A stretch of DNA of 64,000 nucleotides from Metallyticus violacea (GCA_030762175.1 CM060831.1:144971501-145035500); one strand, 5' to 3'; shown: positions 22,464-33,610, counted from the stretch's first letter. The notes: a model not told the origin generated them from the sequence alone. Numbers and translations are program-made.

Positions 22464-23640
22464 CGAGGTAGGTCCATAAGTTTCCAGCCTCGGCGTTAAG
22501 GATTATCACGTTCACAAAATCCTTATATGGTGTTATACCGTTCTGTTAGGTAAATAATTGCAGCTGTAACTTCCGCTTTACTGTATTCATTTGTTCAGAT
22601 ATAGTTGTATAAAGAAGGCTATGTGTAGAAGATCGTGACATGTTCAAAATGGAGTTTCATGCTGTTATTAAGCTCTTCACAAAAGAAGCACTTGCTCGAA
22701 ATGAAATTAAACAGCGATTGGATGGTGTATATGGGGAAGCCCCCCCCCCCCTCATATTCTACCGTAAAAGATTGGGCCAAACTTTTCCCAGTGGGTCGAG
22801 AAAGCATTGAAGACAAAGAGCGTGCAGGTCGGCCCTTGAAGGTGCTCGTTCCTGAAAACATCACTCTTATGGAAGAATTTATGGAAGATCGGCGGCTGAA
22901 AGTTACAGAAATAGCAGAAAGGTTGGGCCTTTTTAACAACGTTCTTTCCTATTATTCATGAACATTTAAACATGAATAAGATTAGTGCAAGATGAGTGCC
23001 TAGACTTCTTTCCTCAGTCCAAAAGTCATCTGTTGTCAAGTATTTTTGGAGCTCTGCCGTGGCAACGAGAGAGAAGTTCTGCAAACCATTGTTACAGGAG
23101 ATGAAACTATGGTCCTCTACTATGATCCCTTGTCCAAAGGAGAATCAATGGAGTGGCGTAAACCTGGCCAAGCACCGCCTCTAAAGGCCAAGGTCACTAA
23201 GGCAACCAAGAAAATCATGGCCACAATCCTTTGGGACTGTGAAAGAATCCTCTTCATTGGTTTCAAGGAGAGCAACACCACAGTAAATGGGGAGTACTAT
23301 GCTGGTCTACTGCACAAAACTATGTGTTGCTCCATTATAATGCAGTGCTTATCGGAATTTGTTTTACTGAATATCTCACAAAATCAATGAGGGTGTCCTT
23401 CACCCTCCATAGAGCTCAGATCTAGCCCCACGTGCCTTTTATATTTTCCATCACCAAAAACAGTGGGGAAGGCTGTGGAGAATCTGTCAAAAATGGTTTA
23501 CAGTATATCTTTGAAGACTGGCGGAAACGCTGAGAAGATGCATTGCATCCAATGGGGACTAGTGTGAGAAAGTTCATCAAAACTATGAGGATGAATAAAG
23601 CGTTTTTTGCCAATTAAAATTACGACCATTCTTTATTGAG
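22464..23640 (+). mobile_element. Nearly complete mariner element, family B copy 1
   Basis: The 5' end CGAGGTAGGTCCATAAGTTT is shared with a second copy at 35.89 kb (GGTACGTCCATAAGTTTCC) and precedes a 5' leader also common to both. A transposase pseudogene fills 22649-23598. I see no matching inverted repeat on the right, so the 3' end (placed near 23640) is uncertain or lost. Confidence 0.85.
22649..23598 (+). pseudogene. Mariner transposase pseudogene in family B copy 1
   Basis: ATG at 22649 opens MEFHAVIKLFTKEALA...EIKQRLDGVYGE, the N-terminal DNA-binding part. A run of about 12 C at 22740-22752 shifts frame. The new frame continues SYSTVKDWAKLF, GRESIEDKERAGRP and EDRRLKVTEIAERLGL. Near 23095 GDETMVLYYDPLSKGESMEW carries the first catalytic D. 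ATILWDCERILFIGFKE follows near 23220. Near 23328 the second catalytic block reads LHYNA instead of the usual HDNA, so that aspartate is lost. The C-terminus near 23540-23598 is CIASNGD-stop-CEKVHQNYEDE-stop. The length of about 317 codons is close to the family norm of about 345. Inactive. Confidence 0.88.
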
Positions 23641-23716
23641 CAGCTCTCATGTGTTTATATGGAGGATTAAAGTGATATTAATAATTTTATTTTCATAATA
23701 ATAGATTGTTATTACA

Positions 23717-24077
23717 TGGAAGGTTATTGGACATAGTCAATTTAGGAAACATTTCCAGAAAATGGGACTATTCCAGGGAAAGCCTATTTGTAGACTTTGT
23801 GGCCAATCTGACGAGACTGCGAAGCATTTACTGCTTGAGTGTGAAGCTCCGGAGAGAAGAAGATATCAGCTCTTCGGTGCATAACCAAATCCCAATATAG
23901 ATGCTCCCCTTGTAGCAAATAAGATCTCATCAAGAACACAGAATTTGGAACACTATAAGGGACTTGGGAGTGGTAAAAAAGCCTATGACTGAAATATGGG
24001 AGTTTTTCCAAACTCTCTGCAATACTCCCTGAGATGCTACCGCTACCACTACCACTACCACTCCACTACTACTATTA
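23717..24077 (+). pseudogene. LINE ORF2 C-terminal zinc-knuckle fragment with simple-repeat tail
   Basis: A frame starting at 23717 reads WKVIGHSQFRKHFQKMGL, then CRLCGQSDETAKHLLLECEA and a RRRYQLFGA-stop end. This is the region after RNase H in jockey-like non-LTR retrotransposons (GH..fr.hl.kmGl...C.lCg..eT..Hll.eC). It parallels the minus-strand LINE at 5.5 kb (GHFRKYLRKVGL, CRMC...HILFEC) but differs in sequence. The region ends in a (TACCAC)n/(TAC)n tract at about 24034-24077, the kind of simple-repeat tail some LINEs carry. Only the 3' end is present, consistent with 5' truncation. Confidence 0.8.
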
Positions 24078-24888
24078 TATGGAAAGTTTCAAAACTTGTA
24101 ACAACACAATTTGTAGATATGACTGGTTGACGCCCGGCTACGTTTGTCCGTTGATATTATGTGAAGCTTAAAGAGTAGCAGCGAAGGTTCCTTTTTTTTT
24201 TTAATTTTATAAATTGTTAGGGGAATTGTTGTTTTTATTTGTGTGATCCAAATGCAATTTCATACTAATTAGTCAAGTTTTAATTAGTAAAAATATTTAA
24301 ACATCCAACCTCAAAGCACATAATTCCTCTAATTTCCTTTCTGTTCCTACCTTGCAATGAACCTGTAGTTCAAGAGAGGTAAATGCATGTATAATACAGG
24401 GATATACTTTCCACCTACAACGAGTCACAATGTGGAAGCTGCCGCGAATAAAAAAATTGCACAAAGTAGAATAATTGCATAGCGTGGTTTCTATCTACGA
24501 ACTATTGGGTTATGGACACAGTATATAAAAGTTAATTTAGAGAAATTGATCACTTTTAAGCGTTAAGACTTTGAAAAAGTTAAAAAAAAATCAGGGATAT
24601 AAATGGTTATCACCCTAATAGACAAGCTGTAAGTTTTAAGCGAGTTTGTTATGGAAATGCTGTCTCTGCACTACATCCCCCTAATATTCACGCCAGTAAA
24701 CACCTATAACACGTGACAGTATTAATATCCTTATATGGTACATGGGTATATTGAACTATATTCCCTAAATTACCGTCCAGTCCCTTGTTTGAGTGTTTTT
24801 ACGTGGCATTCGACAGCATAGGGTTCGCTATACCGATCTGTTCAAGATTGGTAAATGATGGCACTATCAGTAAAATAAAATGAACCAT
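24078..24888. other. No gene seen
   Basis: AT-rich spacer without supportable features. Confidence 0.4.
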
Positions 24889-24889
24889 T

Positions 24890-25657
24890 ATACAGGCAGG
24901 GTGTAATGAAAAGATATGTCAAAACTTTGGGGAAACATTTTTCACATCTACAGGATAAAAGAAATATAATATGAATATGGGTCCGAAATTGCTTTATTTC
25001 CTTGTTAGAGCTCTTTTTCTTCAACTGCAGAACGTTCAAAAGCACAACTGTGGGGAAACAGAATATCAAAATGTCCTTCTCTTTGTTAGCACGCATACCT
25101 CCATCAACCCGTCGTCGCAAGGACTTCCTGTTCCCTGGAGTATTTCTTATTGTCTGACAGTTTTCCAGAATACGAGCACAAAGACCCTTCGGTTAATCCA
25201 TAGATCACATGAGCATCTGCCAACTTCGCATTTGAATATCTCATTTTACTGTACCTGAAACGAGGTTCGTAAACACACAGAACTGACACTAAATGCTCGG
25301 TGCTACATCAAACAATGAAGTGAGTGCATAATAAGCAGTCTAGTGGTACGGAACGACCACAATAACGATGAACCTAGGAACTAAGAGTAGTTACAACACT
25401 CCCATCCCATTTAACCAGAGGTAAAAGCGAATGTTTACCTAGGTGTTACGCAAATGTGCTGTAGTGAAGTTGTCTTAGGACAACTATGCTGGCATTCTAG
25501 CTTGCATATTACACCGTATAAGCGGAGTTGTAGCAAAGGGCTCTAACAATAAAACAAAGCATTTCCGGACCCATGTCCATATAACAATTTGCACCCTCTA
25601 TATGCAAGGAATGTATCCCCAAAGTTTTGACATGCCTTTGTTGTTACACACGGTATA
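24890..25657 (-). mobile_element. Internally deleted IS630/Tc1-type element with long inverted repeats, family G
   Basis: The ends are inverted. Left: TATACAGGCAGGGTGTAA, then ATGTCAAAACTTTGGGG, ATGGGTCCGAAATTGCTTT and TTGTTAGAGCTCTTT. Right: their complements GAGGGCTCTAACAATAAAAC-like, AAAGCATTTCCGGACCCAT, CCCCAAAGTTTTGACATG and TTACACACGGTATA. The inverted repeats are thus about 130 bp, with mismatches. On the minus strand MRYSNAKLADAHVIYGLTEG (near 25225) matches the N-terminal domain of insect DUF4817-type transposases, followed shortly by a C-terminal LRRRVDGGMRAN and, in another frame, GHFDIL. The catalytic core is deleted. Confidence 0.75.
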
Positions 25658-26125
25658 TGAATACAAGATATAGAAAGAAGCATAAACGAATAAACGGACA
25701 GAGCTAAATTAGTAGAATACCTTCCCCATTTAAGAATTGTGAACGCGCCTAAAATGAGTAGCTTTTAAGATAAAATATTCATCTTTGCTGGAAGACAAAG
25801 TTGTAGCGTCTACATTTTTTCATTTACATGTTAAAATTCCTAAAATTTGGTTATAATTTTCTGTGCTTCATTTAATGTGATGAATTTTTATTTAAGCCTT
25901 CTTACCAAAGACAACAGGAATCTCGTGTATTACAGCCCGAGCACTATGATCTGTAGCCCCATCTTGCTAAAACACACTATACATTTGTTAGTCTTCATTT
26001 CCAAAATTAGGGCATTCATTTGCTAATTAGAATTATCAGATCTTATGGTGACTGACTCATATTTCATTGTCAATTTCGGTGACTAGCAAGTAAGGATTGA
26101 TGGAGATTTAAATCAATTACTGTTA
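25658..26125. other. No gene seen
   Basis: AT-rich spacer between two DNA transposons. Confidence 0.4.
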
Positions 26126-26997
26126 TACTAAGGATGTCAAAAAATGTATACACACTTTCACAATAGATATCTATTTAATATATTTCAAAGTTCGACCGAA
26201 AAACAACAGCATTGTGTAGTATGATATTCTGTAAACAGATGTGACTCACATACATTATGATAGCGTTGCTACGTGACAGGTAAATCAACAATGAACAAAT
26301 AAAGCCAAGATTGTCGTATGATATTTTGTAAACAGACGTGACTTTATGCTAGCGTTGCTACAACAAAATGGAGCCAAGATTATCGTTTGAACAATGGACA
26401 GCAATTTTGAAGTGTTATTGGAAAACCGAGAATGTTGTTGAAGTTCAAAGGTAATAGAGACGTGTGTACAGAACAGAATCGCCAACGCGAGTAACAATTG
26501 CACGCATTCGAGAAAAATTTAAGACTCAAGGTATCGTATGCGATGCTCACAAGGGCAGATCTGGAAGACCTCGCACAGCAACAAGCTCCGCGCACTGGGT
26601 CCTAGGCAATATCCAAGGAACTGGATAGGACGAAGAGTTCCGACTGAGTTTCCACCGTGTTCTCCGGAGCTAACTCCGTTGGACTTCTATTTATGGGGAA
26701 CTCTTAAGATGTTGTATACCGTAGAAAACCAGTTACACTGGCAGCACTTCGGGAAGAAATGGAAACAGCATGTACTGCAGTCGCTGAGGACACTTTCGCA
26801 CGTTGCTCAATCAGTAGTTCAACGTACTCAGAAGTGTATCGACACCGATGGCGGGCGTTTTGTGCAACTGGTGTAACTGTAAAAGTCTAAGATGATTGGT
26901 GCTCATTATTTTCTGTTTGTGTGAACTCAGTTGTGTTATGTTAACACAGTTTTTTCTTTGCTTGAAGTGTGTATACATTTTTTTAGCCCCCTCTCAG
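26126..26997 (+). mobile_element. Internally deleted IS630/Tc1-mariner element, family A copy 3
   Basis: The longest copy of family A (about 870 bp). The left end TACTAAGGATGTCAAAAAAT and the right end TTTTTTTAGCCCCCTCTCAG are mutated versions of the family termini. After the leader the N-terminal domain reads EPRLSFEQWTAILKCYWKTE (near 26370), with a later VTIARIREKFKTQGIVCDAH (near 26490) and GRSGRPRTAT linker. The sequence then jumps to the C-terminal block, skipping the first two catalytic residues. It keeps more of the N-terminus than copy 1, so the copies carry different internal deletions. Confidence 0.88.
26538..26876 (+). pseudogene. Transposase C-terminal remnant in family A copy 3
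   Basis: The frame includes PPCSPELTPLDFYLWGTLK (last catalytic block, D kept as in PLDF) and ends CIDTDGGRFVQLV. Compared with copy 1 it lacks one base in the AAGGATG motif after GTLK, then two bases at CGCAAACG. The stretch between is read in a wrong frame (LYTVENQLHWQHF), but the total loss of three bases restores the ending. It is open by accident and not functional. Confidence 0.85.
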
Positions 26998-28377
26998 TTG
27001 TTGGAAAGGCAATTTTCCATATCTTGGTTAATTTAAATGAATGGGCTCAGCTCTGCGGAAAGCATTTATAAAGCCAGTCTATATTTCCAGAATAACGCAG
27101 AGATATTCTTGCCCTGCTCTGTTTCATTCAGCAGCTTTTCTCAAAATGTTTCAGAACTTTTGAGCCGTGAATTATTAATTTACCGGTGATTATAAATACA
27201 GAAAATCTTGTTCCTAGACGTGACGCGTCAAGGGGAAGAGTGCGAAGATACCCTCCCCCACCTTAGGGGAAGAAAGTGACGAAGATTTCTCCAGTTATGA
27301 TGCACGGGTGCCAGCATTGGGGATGAAAAGTTTCTCTGCATGGGAGGGAAAATAAGGTTCAGAGAAAACTTTGAAACAGGTAAGAGGCGAAGATTTACAT
27401 TTAATTAACGTTCCGTCTTTCAGTCGAGATGGAGGGTAAGTGGAGTGGGAGATGATTGCAAGCCCTTTTAGAGAAGAAAGTGCGATGGTAACTTGTTAAT
27501 AATCAGTCGCGCCGCCGCCGCTGCCGCTCTCGACCTATCTTTTACCTTCATGTATGGCAATATCGGACAAAGAATAATGGTAGCTGTGTAAAGTGGGGAA
27601 GAGATGGAAAACTTAAGACTAGATTACTAAGAGAAAAACATGCTCTCTATAAACTTGCAGATTAGAACGAATTAGCAGATTGCAAACCGCAATGCAGTTT
27701 TTCGCTTTACTCGTATCAATAAAGATTTATAGTATTGTAAAATAAGACAGGCTTAATTTAATTGTAATGATCAAATGTAGCTTATAAATAATTGTTGAAC
27801 AATAAGTAGATGATCTAGGTGGGATTACACTCAGTGGTGACGTTTGTGTGAGTGTCAGTAAGGAAGCGTGCAGTGTTAAAAAATAATACATTATTTAGTA
27901 AAAAAAATATGTAATGAAAACCATTAATGAAATTAACTTTTTAATATATTAGAAACTAGAATTAAATTAGCAAACAATATTGAACCAAGAGTTGAAGGAC
28001 ACTTTCCGACATTCTTGAAAATATAATGGTTAAAAAAAGGGGGGGGGAACTACATCTTGGATGAAAATATTACACTGATGAAAACTGACATATTTCAACA
28101 GGACAATAGTAATTCTGATATTAAAAATGCAGAAATAAAGTGTATGGGGATTCCAGCCATCTCCACAGAAACAATATAGCTATAATGCAAAAACATACCC
28201 ATACAGAACCTCGAAGAGGGGGGGGAGGACTGAAATCATATGCACTAATTCTTTAAAAAATTAGGGATAAAATTTTCTATATAAGGCTCATACGACATGG
28301 AATTATATTGTAGTTAAATTTAAAATATGCTCATATTACTCAAAAGAAGATAAATTTAAAAGTCAAGTAAGGCAACA
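26998..28377. other. No gene seen; GC-richer patch near 27500
   Basis: Contains a short CGCCGCCGCCGCTGCCGC tract near 27510 and purine-rich sequence at 27230-27480. Nothing supportable as a gene. Confidence 0.4.
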
Positions 28378-28495
28378 GAGGAAATAGGCGTAGGAAAGGT
28401 TTCATATTTGAACAGGACCATTGACGATTGGAATAACCACCTTCAGCAGTCTTTGAGATGTCCTCTAACAATTAATTAATTTAAAGAGAAAAGTG
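28378..28495 (+). pseudogene. Possible reverse-transcriptase C-terminal tail fragment
   Basis: The plus strand reads VSYLNRTIDDWNNHLQQSL then, across a stop, TIN-stop-FKEKS. Many non-LTR element ORF2 proteins end with a comparable f.nRti.dWN.LP...v......nFK..l segment. The match is short, has a stop and stands alone, so this is tentative. Confidence 0.35.
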
Positions 28496-28529
28496 GAAGG
28501 TACTATGGTTAACATATTGGTTTTGGCAA

Positions 28530-29480
28530 TTAACACTTATTTAATTAGGTTGAAATGTATTAAATTATGTTGACTTTAATGCAATTAAGCTGATATGTAT
28601 TTAATGAATGTATTTTCCTTAACATATTTTAATTAAGTTTAAATATATTGTATATAATTAGAAGACAGTTTATTTAATTAAGCTAAAATGTGTGGTATAT
28701 AATCAGGTTGAAATATATTGGATATGATTAAGCTGAATTTATTTAATAAGGTTGATTAATTATGCTGACAATTTATTCTATATAATAATACTGACAATTA
28801 AATTAATTAGGTTGGAATGTGTTCTACATAATTATGTTGACATTTAACTTAATTATGTTGAAGTATATTATATATAATTAAGCTCACTATGCATATAGTT
28901 ATATTGAAATATTTTGTACAATTATGCCGACAATTTATTTGGTAAGTTCAAATGTTTGTCATATAGTTAGGCTGTAAATAAATTCATTTAGGTTTAAATG
29001 AATTCTAGATAATTGTAATGGCACTTTATTTATTTAGGTGAAATGTGTTCTATATATTTAATTATTCCGATAATATTATTTAATTAGCTTAAATATTCTA
29101 TATAATTATGCTGACAATTTATTTAATTATGTTTAAATTATATTCTATATAATTATGCTGACAATTTATTTAATAAGTTTGAGATGTGTTCTGTATAATT
29201 ATGTTGAAAATGTTGTTAAATAGGTTGAAATGTATTTCAAATAATTATGTTGAAATTTATTTAATGAGGTTGAGATACATTTTATATAATTAATTATTTA
29301 TGCTGACAATTTATTTAATTACATTGAAATATATTCTATTATGCTGACTATTTCACTCATGTGACGTCATCGTAAAATCTACCTGAAAAGGAACACATTT
29401 TTGAATGTATTGTATATAATTATGCTGATAACGTATTTAATAAGGTTGAAGCGTATTGTATATAATTAGAATGACATAAT
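28530..29480. repeat. Decayed tandem array of about 46-47 bp units
   Basis: About 20 diverged units with the recurring order TTTATTTAATTAGGTTGAAA, TGTATTCTATATAATTATG, CTGACAA. Two clean neighbours start CTGACAATTTATTTAAT at 29111 and 29158, 47 bp apart. It is AT-rich, with many substitutions and small indels. A 50-bp non-repeat insert at about 29346-29396 interrupts it. It is unlike the 53-bp satellite in sequence. Confidence 0.8.
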
Positions 29481-31110
29481 TAGAATAAACCTGACATGAT
29501 TTTAAATAGGTTACAATGTACTTAATTACATTGTGCATGCATAATTGTAAGTAGATGCTGTAATTCCATGTATAAACATGTTATAATTAAAATATTTTGA
29601 AAGCTGACACTAAAAACATTTTTTACATAAGGCATTCTCAATGCTATAATTGTTTATAACACTCTAGTGCTAACAATTTTAATTTAATACAGGAGGACGC
29701 GATTATTAATCAATTTAAGCGAATATACATTAAGATACTTTACAATATACAATGACTATTAAATAAATATTAATCATAATATTTACAGACATAATTTCTA
29801 GCAATAAAATTCAACATTACAATATTTTGTTAGCTTAATGCGTAATCTACAAGTGGTAGTAGTATTATTGTTGTCACTTCCGGTTCTCGCATGTGAGAGG
29901 TGTATAAGTTGGGATATGTTCAGTTCGGCAACGAACAACTTGCTGCTCTGATTTTCTACTTTGTCTCAACAAATTTTCAGCTGAGGCCGTGGGAGAGCTT
30001 TTTAGGTGAAAGAAAATTTTGGTGATGACAGTGACACGCTTGAAAACCATCCATCGGCTACCGAAACTGCGATCTGGTTCTCACCAAGATGTGAGGAAAA
30101 GAAGGCGAAAGTTTCCAAACACTCAAAGTTGAAGTGGCGCCAGGGAGAAGAGAACACTTGGTGTTGCTAGTGGGGATTGAGAATATTTCCGTTTCAAACT
30201 TCTCCTGAGTTTCTCACCACTTCCACACTTCTTAAGTAGAATCCAGTGTCTCTACCTTCAGGCGTAATTCATTGTTATTGCACAGATTTTAAAAGTATTG
30301 TATATTAGTATTGGTAACAGTAAAACTTCAACATTTTCTGCTCTAGGCGTAAACATACATCCGGCCATAGCCTTCCTTCAGTCTCTCATTCAGATGTTAT
30401 CACTAACACCCTTCAACCGTACTAGTATTTCATCTTGCGCTATCTTTTCTTATAATATTCTAAACGAGGTCTGTTTACTAAAGCAAGTTTTGACAATCTT
30501 TGAATGTCAATATTTCTCTAATTAGCTTAACGTCATGATGCTGTTGAATCATAATTTGCTGAAAAAAGTGAATATTGAAATTGCATGTATGTAATTCTTA
30601 AGATATAACTAGTTCAAATGCATTCTTCTATCAAAAACAATTATTCTGATGGTTTGTAAAATTTCTCTCCCAGATATAGCTTTCGTTTTATCAATCTACT
30701 TGTTTTATATGTAATTCTAGTATCCACATGATACATCATTTATTTCTCACTCTAGCATATGGTGGCAATATATCCTTAGTCATACATATATAAACATGTG
30801 TATACTGGATTATCAAATTTGTTCGAACTTTACCTCGATCCATTTTAAATGAATGACGTCACTGTTGGGAGCCAGTTTCTACCAGTATAGCCAGTTGATT
30901 TAGTTCTGAATTTCGCTGTGGGAGTGCGGGAATGTACCTCAGAAAGAGAGAGCGAAAGACAGCATCGTAGTTAAGTCCGTTTGTTTACAAAAGACTGTCA
31001 TGTTAATTGTTTAATCTCCCGCTAGGTTGCAGGTACTCTCAGCGCCGATTCTCTTCAAGAGAAGGTGCTCGGACTAGCAATTACGGTAAAGTACGAATAA
31101 ATTTCATTAT
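29481..31110. other. No gene seen
   Basis: The 75-codon frame at 30298-30525 has no motif. A moderately complex segment at 29880-30200 has no feature I recognise. Confidence 0.4.
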
Positions 31111-31119
31111 ATAAAAATA

Positions 31120-32090
31120 TGTATATCCTATTTACTATATATGCCCAATTTTTTTATTTTATTTAAAAGTTATATACGGAGTTTCGTTGCGAAAAAACCA
31201 AACATTAATGCCACTAGAGGGATTTTTAAATTTTTGTTAAATCCCCCTCCCCAACCTTCTAATAATCCGTTTCGCTGATTTTCAGAAACGGTTTTTCTTG
31301 TTTTATTTCAATGAGAGATACCGAGCTCCAAAAAAATGAAAATGCGGCCGCTAGAGCAATTTTTATATTTCACCATAACCCCCATTCCTAATAATTTGAT
31401 TTCACTGATTTTCAAAAACTATTTTTCTTATTTGATTTAAATGATAGTATGTCAAATTTTGTTTAAAAAACAAATATTGGTGTTACTATTTTTAAATTTT
31501 GTTGTTTAGGTAAACACCCACTCCTAATTGCCCAATGTCCCTCATTTTCAGAAACTATTTTTCTTGTTTTATTTAAAAGTTACATACAGAGTTTCGTTGC
31601 GAAAAAAAAAAAACACATTAATGCCGCAAGAGCGATGATTACATTTTGGGTTTCAGGTAACTTCCGCTCCTAATCATCCGATTTCACTTATTTTAGGAAC
31701 TATTTTTCTTGTTTTATTTCAACTGCATATGCCAAGTTTTCTTCAAATAAATTTAAAATCTGGCCGCTATAGCGATTTTTAAATTTCGCTTTTCAGCGTA
31801 TACTCCCACACGTAATAGCCCGATTGCCATGATTTCAAAAAAAAAAAACACTTATTAAATTATTTTAAAGAAATCGACCGAGTTTCGTTGAGAAAAAAAC
31901 AAAAATTGATACCGCTACAGCTTTTTACAATTTTTTTAAAAAAGTTTTTGTTTTAAGTTAATCCTCGCCCCCAAATGTCCAATCTTGCTGGTTAACAAAC
32001 TCGACAAATCGTTTGTTAATTGATGTCTATATGACGAATTTCGTTGATAAAAAAAAAACAAAATTGTGATCGCTAGAGTGTTAACGGACA
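31120..32090. repeat. Decayed tandem array of about 130-150 bp units
   Basis: Five to six units repeat the order GAGTTTCGTTGCGAAAAAA, ATTAATGCCGCTAGAGCGAT, a C-rich CCCACTCCTAATAATCCGAT segment, TTTCACTGATTTTCAGAAAC and TATTTTTCTTGTTTTATTT. The last block recurs near 31291, 31421, 31557, 31701 and 31843, spacings of 130 to 145. Indels within units are common and the last unit is heavily changed. Function unknown. Confidence 0.75.
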
Positions 32091-32126
32091 CACACCCACG
32101 CATATACATATATAAAAAATTAATAA

Positions 32127-32168
<42 letters not shown>
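32127..32168. repeat. (GT)n(AT)n microsatellite
   Basis: A short (TG)n run passes straight into about 15 TA units. Pure (TA)n of this length is prone to cruciform formation. Confidence 0.95.
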
Positions 32169-32172
<4 letters not shown>

Positions 32173-33026
32173 GAGAGTTATTATTTATTTGTTCATTTTA
32201 ATTGCAGGTGCCTAGTAAGTACGATCGATGCAGATTTGAATAGATTATTAAAAACGCTATTCATGGATACAACCCAATAGCTTACATTCCTTCGGAATTC
32301 GTCAAGTCAGTTGAGGTGATGTTTCTAACAGAATTACTTGCAGTAACAAAAGCAGGCGGAGCGTAACAACATTGACATAAGAAAACATAACCTTAGAAAC
32401 ACAAAGATATCAAAATAATACAAAGACTACACCCTAAGATATTCAAGGCAATGTTTCTTATACGAACTAAGTGGATTTGAAAGTATAGAAGATGAAGTGA
32501 CAAATTTGATTAGCCTCGGAACAGGCCTAAAGGCCTAAACCTGGTAGAGAAAAAGAAGAAATTTATATATCGTATATTTCAGTCAATAAGGTGAATTTTA
32601 CCTTTATAAGTAAAACGCGAAAATTTACACTGTTGCATTTCTTTTTCAGAACGCATCCACTCCTTTTGACCTTGTTTTCGTTGAGACCAGAGGTAAACCC
32701 AATTGCATGACTTTTACATAACTTCTTTCACGGTATTTGCTGATAACAGAGGAACTCCCAGAAACGTTTCATATTTCATCTAAGTTATCGCCTATTCAGT
32801 TTGTGGTCAGCAAATGACATTTTCAGTTCTTTTTAGAGATGTAAAAAATGAGGCTAAGTTCCTATTCCGCTAGCTACGAGAGATTTTGAAGTTTGGCAAA
32901 AGAAAATACAATGATAAAAATAATAACAGTTATTATTTATTGTAGTAATTAAAATAATAAGAGTCCATTCTTCATTCTTTCAGTTTTCCTCCAGTTTTTT
33001 TAACATTTTAGTATAGAAAATAGTCT

Positions 33027-33027
<1 letters not shown>
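32169..33027. other. No gene seen
   Basis: AT-rich spacer. Confidence 0.4.
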
Positions 33028-33058
<31 letters not shown>

Positions 33059-33109
33059 TTAAATAATAATAATTATAATAGTAATAATAATAATTTAAAT
33101 AATAATAAT

Positions 33110-33187
<78 letters not shown>
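33028..33187. repeat. (TAA)n microsatellite with two embedded variant repeats
   Basis: TAA units over about 160 bp, interrupted twice by TTTAAATAATAATAATTATA motifs, so the tract itself contains a small direct duplication. Confidence 0.95.
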
Positions 33188-33189
<2 letters not shown>

Positions 33190-33280
33190 ATAATTTATTA
33201 CAGCAGTTAATTTAATACAATACGTTTCCAAATTACCGCATTTTTAAGAGCTGAGGTAAAAAATAAGAAAATATAATCAT

Positions 33281-33610
33281 AGGCGGGCTGGAAAAAAGTA
33301 ATGGCAACATATTTAAACAGTAAATCATTTATTCTAGCACCTGAATATTTTTACAACCCTTGTCACATTTTTTATCCGCTGTCACATTTTTGGAATAAAA
33401 TGTGGTTTGTTCTGGCTTCTGGGGCTAACTCTCTCATTGTCCATCAACGACCCAAACCCAGCAATGATTGAAACAAATCTACGTAATAAAATCAACATAG
33501 CTTTTCCAGGACAAGACGACCTAAATGTGGTGCATTCATTCTATTGCGTCCGTGTCGAAAGTATGGCTCCCTTCAAACCACCGTTCAAAGTTTCATTGCC
33601 ACCTCAAATT
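33281..33610 (-). mobile_element. Degraded transposon fragment, family H copy 2 (mariner-like?)
   Basis: Minus-strand bases 33600-33404 align with 6900-7090 over about 190 bp with many changes. The left border, AGGCGGGCTGGAAAAAAGTA at 33281, looks like a mariner terminal repeat (GGxTGGaAAAAAGTAATGG style). No matching opposite terminus was found. If both points hold, this is a mariner with most of the transposase deleted. The plus-strand frame at 33407-33613 is the wrong strand and not a gene. Confidence 0.45.

Noticed and set aside
32127..32168. Replication origin or regulatory element at the (GT)n(AT)n tract
   Set aside because: Simple dinucleotide repeats of this size are common in AT-rich genomes; no supporting context.
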